Shown here one piece after another: positions 24,801-36,700 of a stretch of 64,000 bases of DNA. The stretch comes from Antedon mediterranea (Eukaryota; Echinodermata; Crinoidea; Comatulida; Antedonidae). Numbering within the stretch: position 1 is the first letter of the stretch; each line of letters begins with the position of its first letter. The notes below the pieces were generated by a model. That model was given only the letters and a program-made list of their open reading frames with translations. It ran no database searches and was not told where the DNA came from. The position numbers were made by a program, and so were the translations under genes. The DNA is taken from positions 24,966,365 to 25,030,364 of the forward strand of contig NC_092678.1 in NCBI RefSeq assembly GCF_964355755.1, in the 5' to 3' direction.

Positions 24801-27800
24801 TTATTTTATCTCAGGAAATTTGAAATGTACTAATGATTCATTTCTTCTTTCTCAATCCACAAGAAAAAATATTAAATTAAATTACAATATATAATCAATT
24901 CATTCATACTATAGTATCATATTATTATTTATTTGATATATCACTTATTTGCTCTTTTTTTTACAATATATTAGAAATATTTAAAATAGTCAAGTGTTTA
25001 ATTTTCCACCTTTTTTGTTGATTGATATTTTTCACATTTTTGGTTTTTCTTTCACAGTGATCCATGTGCATTTCCGTTCACGTTGGAGCAATACTTAAAT
25101 CGACAACGTTACATGCTCCATGGCTTTGAGGAACGAAATTTTAAACACACTCCAAAGGTAGGTTTTAAAATCTATTGCGAGGAGTTGTTTTTATACCGAA
25201 ATTAAAGTCAATTACATATTCCCTTAGGCTTGCCTAATTCAGAATGTTTTTTTTTTAATTGTATGCAATTGAATGCGATCAAATAATTGAAAATTTTCGT
25301 GTACAGATTGTGTCTGTAGTCTGTCAAAGATTATTAGAATTGGCAGCTTCCATCGAGCCGGAAACTTCGCCAAATCAAAGTGTAGCCAGCCTGGACATAA
25401 AGCAACTACATCCCAAGGCATTTAATGAGACCAGAGAAGGCTTAATACAAACAGAAGAGAACACTGCACAGACCGGAAGAACACAAGATGATGTGGATAG
25501 CTTGAAAATGTACAAGAAGCTACCACCATTAAAAAGACTTCAAAGTAAATCATCCAGTATGGAGCTACTGGAGAGGTCTGCCAATGGCGGAAAAAGAGAA
25601 GAATCTGATGATGACATCAAAACCTCTTCATACAGTATGTCGCCGCACCAGAGTATACAACGACAAAAAACATCGTCACCAACAGCGATGTCACGATCTC
25701 TTGCAATGCGCCACATCAAGTTCAGTAGGAGTCAGTATATTCTGAGTAATGCACATAATCTTGAGGATGATAGCTCTGTTGATGACGTGTTTATAGTGTC
25801 TAAGGCGTTTGCATTTGATATTGATGTTGATTTAAAAGATGGCGATACAGACAAGAGAGGTGTTGTTGAGGTATGTATGTTTAATATATAAAGTAAAAAA
25901 TTGGCCCAAAAAATGAACTTCAATTAGAGTATTAAGAACCAAAATATATGTATTTTAGTTATGGAATCCTTGTACTATACTAGTTCCAGATTTGAATCCA
26001 TGGTTTTGGATTGGAAGGATGTTGGCTAAACCAATAAGTTACATTTGCAACTGCATTCATAGCCAACCCACTTAAATATTACTTTCAAAAGGATTTCTTC
26101 AGCTTTTTTCTGTCTCGGGGGTTATGCAACCATCCTTGCGTTGTGTATTAAGTGTAAGTAAATCTTTCTAGAAGGCGGCCCCCCCCCCTCCCTAAATTAA
26201 ATTAACATCGGTATATGACGCTTATATACTGTACACATGTGTTGTGTTGAACCTGTGACCCTGTTCTAGAAAACTAACGCTGCAACTGTTGTTAAAACTG
26301 GTTGTTTTTCTATTTATACGTTTGTCTATTTTCTCATTCCGTAGGGATTGCGACAACGAGTTGAGTCACTTCAGGTAAAGACGTTTTAAAATATATTCTC
26401 TAATAAGATAATTATTTTAAGTCAGTTGGGATTTGAGGTTTTTTTAGAATACATTGTATACGGTAATAGAATTACTTTATAGTGAGAAAGTGTATTAAAG
26501 ATTGTACAATCACTAATAGCGTGTTTCCACTTCTTGTATAAAGAATTATGCTATTTGATACTAAGGGGAACATTGCAACTAACAGATTTAGATATACAGT
26601 ACAGCCCCTTTACTACACTTTCCTGTCAAATGAACCTACAATTATTCTGTAAAACTACTGTTTACTGTATTTAAATATTCTTGAATAAAAATTAGAGATA
26701 ATATTAGACAGCAGTAAAGGGCATAAACTGAATAAACTAATTGCTTGCTGTATGTAAATATCCTTGGAAAAAATAGAGGCAGTTCAATAAGGCATAAAAC
26801 GGTGGCGTCTGTATACATTTTTGTATTTTTTCAGATGAATTTAAATGCACATAACAATACATGGAACATCCTAGTAACCGAGGAGGACCCATTTGTTCTA
26901 AGTTGCTTAATGTGGTCCTGGCTCCATCATTTAAAGGTCAGTTCAGACACTTGGTATATTAAATTTCACCTTTTCACAATTCATCCATCTTACTAATTTT
27001 CACTATTTATGATGGTAAATGAGAGTTGCATTTCATTTGTTTATTTTTACAAAAGGACAGAAACACAGAAATAAATCAAGGTCAGTTACGACTAAAATAT
27101 ATAAGGGAATGCCTTGCCGGCAGCTGAGCTTTATTCTTTTCTACTCAATGTGATTCATGCGATAATGTTATTCATGTGATTCTATTGTGATCAATGTGAT
27201 TCTAATGTTACTATTGAATGTTACTATTGAATGTTACTATTGAATGTTATTTCAGGAACCTGTTATAAGCAGACAGGATGTAGACTTGCTATGTGATAAT
27301 GCAGATGAAGATCCTTGTCAATCTTTAAGTACTCTTGCCAAGGTATTTACTATATTAAATTTATTATTGATAATTGATAATCATGACCATTGATTTCTAA
27401 AACTAATAATGAAGTGGAAATCCAGAAGTATCTTAATAAAATCCATTACAAGCCACACGCCAACTTGGCATATTCATTATTGTTAGGCTGTTGAATCATA
27501 TCATATCGTATCATTACTGTATGGACACCCACTTTCAATTCTTCTGCGCAATCTTAAGCTCTGTTTACACTATCAAACTAGTTTGACAAAAATATTTGAT
27601 GTGCCCAAATATGTTAGTGATATGACATCATTGTGTCCATATATGAGCATATCACATTTTTTTGTCGCATAAAGTTTGATAGTGTAGACGGAACTAAATT
27701 CATTTAAGTATCATTACTGTGTGAACACCCACTTTCTAATTCTTTCCCAATTCCCAATCTAAAGTTTATTTTAAGAAGACCTGGTCCAAGTTCCATTACC

Positions 27801-28077
27801 ACCACATTTCATTTTTCCTCTACACACCCTTTTTTATCTTGACGTTTCTTGCTATATCCTTGTTTAGGGTTTAAAGAATACAGTGATGTGTATTGTAAAC
27901 ACAATGGTTTGCCTTCGATCAGAAGGAAATCTGGAAAAGCAAATTGTAAACCGAATTGTTTACGGACTTACTCATGTCAAAGAGCCAACACCGGATTCTC
28001 AACTTTCTAAGTTTGCGACATTCATAATTAATTTAGTAAGTGTGTTGGAGAAGAGGAGGAAAGGAGATAATAAATAA
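21804..28077 (+). CDS. PTPDC1: PTPDC1, protein tyrosine phosphatase domain-containing 1, complete
   Basis: Twelve coding exons (21804-22015, 22236-22316, 22582-22697, 23533-23633, 24006-24121, 24655-24744, 25058-25157, 25307-25870, 26345-26374, 26835-26936, 27256-27342, 27868-28077) join in phase to 1809 nt, 602 residues. The dual-specificity-type phosphatase domain carries [41 protein letters not shown] and the CX5R loop [10 protein letters not shown] (Cys175, Arg181). The C-terminal block with LSCLMWSWL and DVDLL matches the conserved end of human PTPDC1. The linker encoded by 25307-25870 is poorly conserved and shorter than in vertebrates. A 30-nt microexon (26345-26374) is present. Human PTPDC1 is linked to centrosome and cilium function; that role is taken from the orthologue. 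The first coding exon has its own 3' splice site at 21791, so a non-coding exon lies upstream. Confidence 0.96.
22382..22531 (-). mobile_element. tRNA-derived SINE fragment (copy 1)
   Basis: CTCATTTGAGGCTTAG..GGAGTTGAAAGAG..GGCACTAAG and a tRNA-like AGGATTGAACCCTGGAAC..CACCAAGCTACAGCGCCAC tail suggest a minus-strand tRNA-derived SINE. It lies in a PTPDC1 intron. Confidence 0.6.
22795..23290. repeat. 41-bp minisatellite, about 12 copies, in a PTPDC1 intron
   Basis: The unit contains ATTGGTGTTGACACCCTGGT and TTAAACTCTGGGGTTC. Copies are nearly identical (GTCTG versus GTGTG variant), indicating recent expansion. It starts 98 bp after the donor at 22698. Confidence 0.97.
24462..24620 (-). mobile_element. 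tRNA-derived SINE fragment (copy 2)
   Basis: It shares GGATGGATAA, GTCTCATTTGAGGCTTAG, GTGGAGTTGAAAGAGT, AGTCAGGATTGAACC and CACCAAGCTACTG with the copy at 22382. It ends about 35 bp before a PTPDC1 acceptor. Confidence 0.6.
27556..27696. mobile_element. MITE family A, copy 4
   Basis: Ends AAGCTCTGTTTACACTATC and TTTGATAGTGTAGACGGAA frame the usual core with CCAAATATGTTAGTGATAT. It is in the last PTPDC1 intron. Confidence 0.88.
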
Positions 28078-28215
28078 TAAGAAGAGGGAAGAAAGAACAA
28101 ACAAATATACAAGATAAGTTTTATTTTGTATACAGCATATTTAATTAATGTTAAACAAAGCTTAGTATTATATATGTTCTTGCTCAATGGTTACGGACTT
28201 GTTTGTTTGACAACT

Positions 28216-28396
28216 GATTGTAAAGACCAATTTACACAGACAGGCGGTAACGATAATAAAATTGTAGGAGCTATGTTATTCCTTAAGACCATTTACACAC
28301 ATCGTTGAGTGGACCGGTAGTTTCTATTTGAGGATAGATACAAAATTCTACACGGTTTTTCAATTACTGTAAATGCTCGTCTGTGTAAATTGGCCT
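28216..28396. mobile_element. MITE family D, copy 1
   Basis: Terminal inverted repeats GACCAATTTACACAGACAGG and GCTCGTCTGTGTAAATTGGCC bound a 181-bp non-coding element. A related copy is at 55972-56167. Confidence 0.8.
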
Positions 28397-28784
28397 CAAA
28401 ATAGTTTTTATGTTAGTTATTGAATTGATTGTTTTTATGTTTATATACTTGTGTCATTTTGTGTCGTATGTTTCTAAGAGGAGGGGAGGCAGTGACGAAA
28501 TTGTGTTTATGATACTTTTTTGTTGTTTTACTATTGTTTTGTAAATGTACATATTATTTTTATGCTGATTTTAATCAAAATGAATGTTGAAATATTAAAA
28601 TCATTGATGTTTATATGTATTTTAAGTCAAATATATGCGGCGCAATATTCACACAATATAGTTTGTGAGTCTATTTCCACCTTACCCCTGTGTAATAATA
28701 CTAGTGCAATAAAATAATGTTATTTAAATCTCTCCCTAGCAAGAGATATTTTTGGAGAAATGTTATATATTGTTTGAAGGTTTG

Positions 28785-28915
28785 CATGGCGAAATCAATA
28801 TGCTTTGATCGTCCTCACTCCTGATCGATCAAAGCATATTGATCGAAACGTTGAGAAACTCAACAGTTCTTTTCAGAACTAGTATAGGTGGTGTACCACA
28901 AACTTTATATCAACA
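28785..28915. repeat. Dispersed repeat with snap-back core (copy 2)
   Basis: ATCAATATGCTTTGATCGTCC and GATCAAAGCATATTGATCG pair back. The flanks GTTGAGAAACTCAACAGTTC, GTTCTTTTCAGAAC and TGGTGTACCACAAACTTTAT match the copy at 885-1025 inverted. Confidence 0.7.
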
Positions 28916-29276
28916 AATGTTATATAGTTATTTGACCCATTTTCTAAAAAAATATATAATATACGTTAACATGAACCATTGAATAATGTACAGGTTGCTA
29001 TAAAAATGTTATTGACAAAGATTAATATCTGTAGATGATAAAAAAAAGAGAATAAATGCCTTTGTGTCCTGTCCTTTTAGAATATCAAGTATATTTATTA
29101 TGTATAGCAATATATTCAATATAAATAAACCCTCTATTTTGTTGGTAGTATTAATTAAAGCTTTAGAATTACTAGAACATAAAAGCCTGGATACGCCATT
29201 CTACTTGATGCCTTATGTTTGCAGTGGACTGCTTTCTTAGCTTTATATATTATATTGTAAATGGTTAATTTGTTTA

Positions 29277-29282
29277 AATAAA
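29277..29282 (+). other. Candidate polyadenylation signal of PTPDC1
   Basis: AATAAA lies 1.2 kb after the stop codon, just before the CpG-rich array. It is a positional guess. Confidence 0.3.
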
Positions 29283-29349
29283 AACGAAACATTTAAATGT
29301 GCTCTTGTGTTTTTTCTTTAATTAATTTCATCATTTTTATGATGCTCGT

Positions 29350-29525
29350 TGATGCGCGAGACGCGTACGACGACGTACGACGATGTGTGGTGCGTACGTC
29401 GACGTGCTGTGCGTACGAAGACGTGTGGTGCGTACGACGACGTATGGTGCATACGTACGTCGACGTGTCGTGCGTACGTCGACATGCGGTGCGTACGACG
29501 ACGTGTGGTGCGTACGTTGACGTGT
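29350..29525. repeat. CpG-rich 19-bp tandem array
   Basis: About eight units of GTGCGTACGACGACGTGTG with variants. CpG density is far above the surrounding AT-rich DNA. All frames are open only because of the repeat. Confidence 0.93.
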
Positions 29526-30116
29526 ATCTTAAACTGCACAACTTGTTTTAAATCTGTAATTTGTATGATTAGTCATCGATAACTTTTATTCGAAGTTCAT
29601 TCGTCGGATGATGTTTCATCTGCGCATGTGTTGATGTTTATAATTTATTTTGTATATAAATTAAGTACATCATCTTATCTATGGATTGGCATTGCAGATC
29701 TACTTCTTTGAAGTCCATACGGATACGACGTCTATTAGGACCCTGTGGGGACCAAAAGGTCAAGAATGCCAAGGTCAACAAATTACATTCTGTAACTGTT
29801 AATTTCATAATCAGGAACTAGTAACAATTGACATGTGGTCACTCCGTTGGTAGTTAAGAAATAGATCACGTGCGACAGATTTGTGAAACGAATTAGGTGT
29901 CGCCACAGCAGTAAGTCAATTGGTTTTAGTCACAATATGTTTCTGAAATGTCTACGACTTCCTATATCACATTTTTAATGTTTATGTTAACATTCTTCTA
30001 ATGAGAAATGTCGTGTCATATTATATAAAAAAATGTACTGATTAAACAAAACTATGTTCCAAAATCATTTTGTATTAAATTTTATTTAAATTATTGTGCG
30101 TTTAAAATCCGTATGG

Positions 30117-30495
30117 CGGCATGCTCACTATTTTTGCGCGTCTGCGTACACGGTGAAAATTCGTTGTAAAAATATGCCGATAAGATAATAGTATACAACG
30201 TGTTATGGTAGTCGTCGCGAATGACCTCGATACAGCGTGGTTATCACTAGAGACGCAGCGCAAGGAAGTACGCGCAACGCAAGTGAGTTGACCAATGATA
30301 AGCCACTGTTCGAATAATCCATCGCTTGTGATTGGTCAAATCACTTACGTTGCGTTACGTCGCTAGTGGAAACCAAGCTTACGCGCGCGGACTATTATTA
30401 CGCGTTTGCGTACGGTGACAATTCGTACGTCGTAATATGCCGCTATGATAATAGAACGTGTTATTGCTGAGTTATGATAGTCGCGAACGACCCAG
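30117..30495. repeat. Two degenerate ~110-bp direct repeats flanking a MITE B
   Basis: 30117-30225 and 30383-30495 share ACTATT..GCG..CTGCGTAC/TTTGCGTAC..CGGTGA..AATTCGT..AATATGCCG..ATGATAATAG..ACGTGTTAT and TAGTCGCGAA. Between them sits the MITE B copy at 30245-30380. Confidence 0.7.
30245..30380. mobile_element. MITE family B upstream of gene A
   Basis: ACTAGAGACGCAGCGCAAGG at the left and CGCTAGTGGAAACCAAGCTT at the right. The core has TTGACCAATGATAAGC and CGCTTGTGATTGGTCAAATC, which are two inverted CCAAT boxes. It lies about 390 bp upstream of the gene A start codon. Confidence 0.85.
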
Positions 30496-30768
30496 ACTTC
30501 CTGTGGAGATGCATAGCATCAAATGAATGCAATCCATACCGGCTTATTCACACTCGATCATTTGCCAGACTATGAATAGAGACTTCGAATCCACGTAACG
30601 TAAACACAACAGCCACAACTTCACCAAGGAGTATACGCTGCTGGTAACGGTATATTTGTTTCACTTGCTCGTATTTGTGTCGTCGACACGGTCAAATGCA
30701 AGTCACTCTGTATTTATTACAAGGATTTATACAAACGAAGGATTTTTTTACTTGCTAAACGAGCCAGA

Positions 30769-33700
30769 ATGAAGATTTTACTTTTGGGTCTCGTAATTGT
30801 TACTGTCAAAAGGTAAGTTTGCTTCTGTTATTGTTTACACATTTTTAAAAGTTTACTTAAAAGTAAATTAAGAAAGAAATGCTTAAACATTTTAGATTAC
30901 CTCTTCATGTTTTAGTAGTTGTGATTTCTTTTCGTTTTAAAGTTTATGTACCAAAAAAAAAACACCCCAGATTGATGTTACCTCCATTTAAAGTTGTTTT
31001 AAGATTTATTTTACCGTATAATATTTATGTTGGTTAATATATTTCGATATAAATCAGTAATAATGCACCATAACACTAAAACTCTAGCATTATCGCTAAC
31101 TTATATAATCTGTTTGTATCGATATCAGTATATCGATAGTTATGCGAACAATTTGAGAAATACAGTAATTGTACTATAGAAAATAAAACTATATGTTACC
31201 TCATAAAATTCGACTATTTAGAATAACTTTTTTATTTTTTTTAAACACTAGGTTCACAAAATTGGTAACAGAACCTTTCGGTATGCACAGTCCTATTGTT
31301 GAGACGACATTCCAAAAGGTTTACAATTATTTTAATGCGCTAACATGTTCAACTCTGGGTGACTTATTCGGGTAATGGAATGGATGAAAGGAATGCCAAT
31401 CGGTAACCGTGGGGGACCCATGACATAAATTCTATATCTTCGAATATTTTTCTATCTTAATATTAATACCGGTTACATTCTAATTATTTTAAACAACATA
31501 CAAAAACAACATATTAAAGTAACTATACCGCCTCATATTAGAACGGTTGATCAGCTCAACGCTTGTTAGACTGGTTCTTCGTGATTGGTCATTTACTTGT
31601 TGTGCGCGTACGTTCTTGCATTGCGGATCCAACTTTGGAAACCAATCAACGAACTACTCTCTCAATCTAATGAATTCTATATCTTTTAACTATTCTATTA
31701 GAATTAACACTTTTAGTATTTTTGGCATAGACTATTATTTGGAGTTCACTCTGGCCTAATTTTACTTAAATTGGACTTCTCGATGTCTTTAAACAAACAT
31801 TAAACTGAACCAGCCGATAAGATTTCTGTTATTCCAATATGGTACCAATAATTATATCCAATAATTGGCTACCTTCAAAAGGAAAACGAACAATTGATTG
31901 AAAGTATTCATATTGAACTAAAAATATAAATTTCCTTCATGGATCGTCTTTCTTTCAATGGAATATTCTCAACACAGAAACCAATAAATTATGTTTCTTC
32001 GTCAAACTTTAGAAGCATCGTCACACATAAACTTTGGTATAAAGGTTTTACAACTATAAACTACACCATAGCAATTAGGCCATTTGTATATTTTGATACC
32101 GTTATATCTGTATATAAGTACGAGTAATAAAACTCGCATCTCGTGTAGGCGTGATCCGGTATTCTAGTAAAGGTTGTTTCCCAGTAAAGACACAACGCAA
32201 GTACGTAGACGCAAGGCAAGCAAGTTGACCAATGAGGAGCGACTTCGAATAATCCATCTTGTGACTTGTGATTGGTCAAATCACTTGCGTTGCGCTTACA
32301 TTTTTGCGTTGCTAGTAGGAACCAAGCATTCTAGTAGCAGAAAGCACCGCATTGTTTTTATATTCAGAATTTATATTTCAAAGTCGCCATGAACTTAGAC
32401 GTGATTGTATGGTGGAATGCGATGATAGCTATATATCTGTATTAAAACCACAATGTTGGGGAAACGGGTCGAATCACCTAATGGTTGCTATTTGATGAAA
32501 TGCGATGCGAATAAGAAACGATATTTAGACCAGTATATATATTTATAAAGCCCTGTCTACACTATCAAACTTGTTTGATGTTCCCAAATATGGTAGTGAT
32601 ATGCTCAAATATGGTTGTTATGGCATCATCATGTCCATATATGGGTACATCACATGTTTGTCACAAAAAGTTTGATAGTGTAGACAGACCTTTGTTCATA
32701 CACTTTGACATATACCTCAATATAATTTTGTGTGACGTGTAGTGTATCTGGCGATGATTGTCCGTGTCTTGCAAAGGACAATTCAAGATTGACCACATAT
32801 GAATGTCCAGCGACTGGACAATGCTCTTCCGATGTCATGCAAGATTACTGTGGATGTGGTTGCCAGGTTTGCACTAAGGTAAGCCATTCTATATCCTGAC
32901 AAATGTCAATTGTCCATTGTTGTCCAGTGCTACGTGACCAGGCTTAATTAATAAAGAACCAGCGACAAGTAAGATTAACGACCAACTATCCATAAGCTCT
33001 GATGACACTATCAAGCTTTATGGGACAAAAAATATGATGTGCCCATATATGGACATGATAATGTCATATCACTACTATATTTAGGTATATAACCACCATA
33101 TTATATGGGCATATCACATTTTTGTTTTTTAAACTAGTTTGATGATGTAGACCTACTTTGTGTCCGTAGGCCTATTAATAAATATTACGAATAATTTACT
33201 ATCCGGATCAATATGATATTACTGGCCAATTGATAGACAGGCGGAAATGGCTCGCGACAATAATACATCTCAGTGGACACATGTTCAGAATCCGGTATTT
33301 AAATATATCTCACAAGTCAATGGCCGTTTATACTGTTTATTGTTTGGCGCTCCATACTTATTTAGTTAAAATATACATCCGGGTAGTAGCACACCATCTA
33401 ATAAAAAAATGATTGCGGCTATTGTACTCGTAATAGAACTTAAAATAATAATAACATTGGTATTTGCTTAAACTCACAGTTAAGTTTACACAGCTTGTTT
33501 AAGTCTTCTAAAAACACATGTGATTGGTGAAGTTTGTGCGCGCATGGCGTCAAAGTTCAAAGACTCGTAGGGACCACCAATATCTATAACAAACATTTGG
33601 TTTACCCACGGGCGATGAATGAAATTAGTAGGCACACACTGGGGTCTGAACTAACCTTTAAAGGGACTGTCAAACATTGGTCTGACCTACAACTATCTTT

Positions 33701-36700
33701 TATGGTTAGCTTACTGAGTATTTTATTTCAAATTTTCTTGTTTTTTTGGAATAGTTTTCTTTCTTTCTTTCGTTTATTTATCCACAAATATAAAGTATCA
33801 ACATTGTAACATAAATAAAACATAATATATCAAAGGTATGGGCTAAAAATAGTTAAAACTAATAAAGTTCAGCCGGTCCCTGTTAGCTTTATTTCACCTT
33901 AATGAAGTCAATATTAAATTATTAACTGCTTTAAGCTCATGTTTATAACATCTCAAGTAATAATAGACAATAATTAGTAGGCCTACTTCACGTTAGTAAA
34001 TGGTCTTAACTGTTTTGCCTAGTCTTCGGCGTTTTATCAGGACAACCATATATTTATCATATTATATTCTTATCTTTACACAATATTCTTCTAAATCATT
34101 TTACAAATTAACTATTATTTCCTGACTGAATTCTGTTTGTATTAGTAATCACAGCCTCAGGGGTACGTGTGCCTCTCTGCAAGTTAATCACGTGATGTTT
34201 CGGGGATAAGTTCTGACCAGGGATTAACAGCGTGCCAAGAAATTAAACAAATTAGTAATCTTTAGGCCTATTTGCAAATAAAAATCACACCTGGCTGGGT
34301 GGTTGCTCAATATATTATATATATCGTATAACAGTAGAATAGATTTGCTTTGAAATTAAACGAAACCGAAACGCTATTTATCAGGCCAGGCCTCACTTGT
34401 ATGTAATTATAATTCCAAGCGTTTTTGTTTTTGCTTCCATTTCAAAACCTGGGATATTATAGTATTTTACCTTTGACCTTTGGCCTTTCTACATATTTTC
34501 GAAAAGAAAGACGTAACACATCAACATTTATGCAACGCAAGTAATTTGACCAATCACAAGCAATGGATTATTCTGTCGCTTGTCATTGGTCAACTTACTT
34601 ACGTTGCGCTTACGTCCCCTTACGTTGCGTCCAGGTGAGAACCAATCCTAAGCAACTACTTCTACTTCTTAAAGATGTTTTGTCCCCCAAAACATGAAAA
34701 ATGAAGAGTTATGGAGAGAAGTTATTCACTTTTATAAATAAAACCAATAGGCCTATATCGTTAAAATTATGACTAAAATGTTCGTTTCATTTTTGTATTC
34801 CCTCTACTAGAATGTTGGCCAGTCATGTGGAGGATGGTTATCAAGATCTGGAACTTGTTCACCCGGTTTGGTTTGCGCAAACAAACGAAACAATAACCAA
34901 ATTGATCTGAAAACTAAGACAGTTGGAATCTGTATTGAAGGTATATCAATGAAGATTGCTTCCCACTTTGACGAAACGCAATGGCGTAGACGCAACGCAA
35001 GTCGAGTTAATCACAATCACAATCGACAGTTTGAATAATCTATCTTGTGATTGGTCAATCACTTATGTTGCGCTCACGTCAATGAGTTGCGTATAACAAA
35101 AACAGATTGTTGAATTAAAACTGTGACGTCGATATAATTGCGTTCGATAAATGTTTTTTTCCAAAATTAATGATCTAAAAAGTTTCTTTTTTTTTCAGAG
35201 GAAAATATGAAGAAAGCTGCCAAGAAAGGAAAATGTGGGAAAAGTATAGTTGTGAAAAAACAACCAAGTGGAGTTATTTATGACTATTTACGCGGAAATG
35301 AAAAGTCGTGCAATTACAGGTTTAAAGGACGCCGAAACCAAAGAGTTTATGCTTCTATTAAACACGTTAGTTTTATGGGAAAACAATCTAAAAAGTGCAT
35401 ACCAAGGTTTACGCTCAGAGATTTCAGCGCCAAAAATAAACAGAGTGACGTGGGGGTTATATGCACCCTCAGTGACGTCATAGATAAGGGTAGTTTTACG
35501 TCATCGAGTGCAAAAGCTCAGATAATGTACAAAGGGCCATCAAAGAAAACAGGATATGTACTCATTGAGTTTCGCTTTTTGAACGAAGGTGAAAGTGTAA
35601 CAGTAGCGCCACAAACGTCAGGTATGATGACGCTTCATTATTTATGCACGGTTCCCACGCAACGTAATGAAAGTGATTTGACCAATCACAAGCGATAGAT
35701 TATTCGATCTGTGATTGGTCAATTCGCTTGCGTTGCGTCTACGTCTTGCATTGCTTCTCTCTTGGGAACCAAGCTTAATTTATATATAGATTACACCATA
35801 CTCATCTATTTGTTTAAACTATTATTTTTGTTATTACATAATATTATGACGTATCTTGTTAGAATAAATTGAATTGAATAATGTTTTAATTTCATACAGT
35901 ATAATGTCTTTTTTTTTCTAGTTACAAGTCCACCGCCGACAGTTGAACGTGGAGGCAGGTATGACGATTTTTGTTTAGTTTCTTTAATGTCACATGATGT
36001 CCATCAATCTGATAGAGATAAGTTCTCTATTGGTGTCTGCTAAGTCTCTTATGGATAATATGGATTATATATTTACATATTACGTGCATCAAAGTCGTCT
36101 TCATTTGCCCAGTTTTTTTGCTCAACTATAATTCATTATGTAAAGCTCCGAATACACTATCGAACTAGTTTGACAAAAAAAGTGCCCAAATATAGTAGTG
36201 ATATGCCCAAATATGGTAATGATATACCCAAATAAGTCGGATCCTAATTAATGAAATCTTTATTTGTTTATATTGTTTACATTGTTTAAGTTTTCATTAA
36301 TTGAATAAATGTGATGAAATGAAATAAAATGAAAATATGGTAGTAATATGACATCATCTTGTCCACATATAAAGTTTGATAGTGAAGACAGAGCTTTTAC
36401 CTAAGAAACGAATGTAAAATTACAATTATTTTATTAAACGAAAATATTTTTGATTTATAGATGTGCAGCGGCACTGAAGGGTGGGACTTACATGTACGAG
36501 GACCCGTCATGTGACAGTGACGGTAACTTTATGCATCTTCAGTGCCAGGAATGGGGTGCTGACTTAAAAGAAGACAGGTAAGCTTGGTTGCCATTAGAGA
36601 CATAACGCAATGACGTAGACGCGCAATGCAAGCGAGTTGAACAATCACAAGCAACTGTTCGGATAATCCATCGCTTGTGATTGAGCTAAAGATCTTATAG

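Larger units (their letters stand above)
28078..30768. other. PTPDC1 3' region and upstream region of gene A
   Basis: The left part probably holds the PTPDC1 3' UTR; several AATAAA sites exist. The right part (29600-30768) must contain the gene A promoter. It also holds a CpG-rich array and a MITE B copy flanked by two degenerate direct repeats. No further gene is seen. Confidence 0.6.

Noticed and set aside
29293..29582. Arg/Thr/His-rich open frames on both strands
   Set aside because: All are translations of the 19-bp CpG-rich array.
31193..32392. Small open frames within gene A intron 1
   Set aside because: No similarity to the paralogues, no conserved motifs, and part is MITE B sequence.
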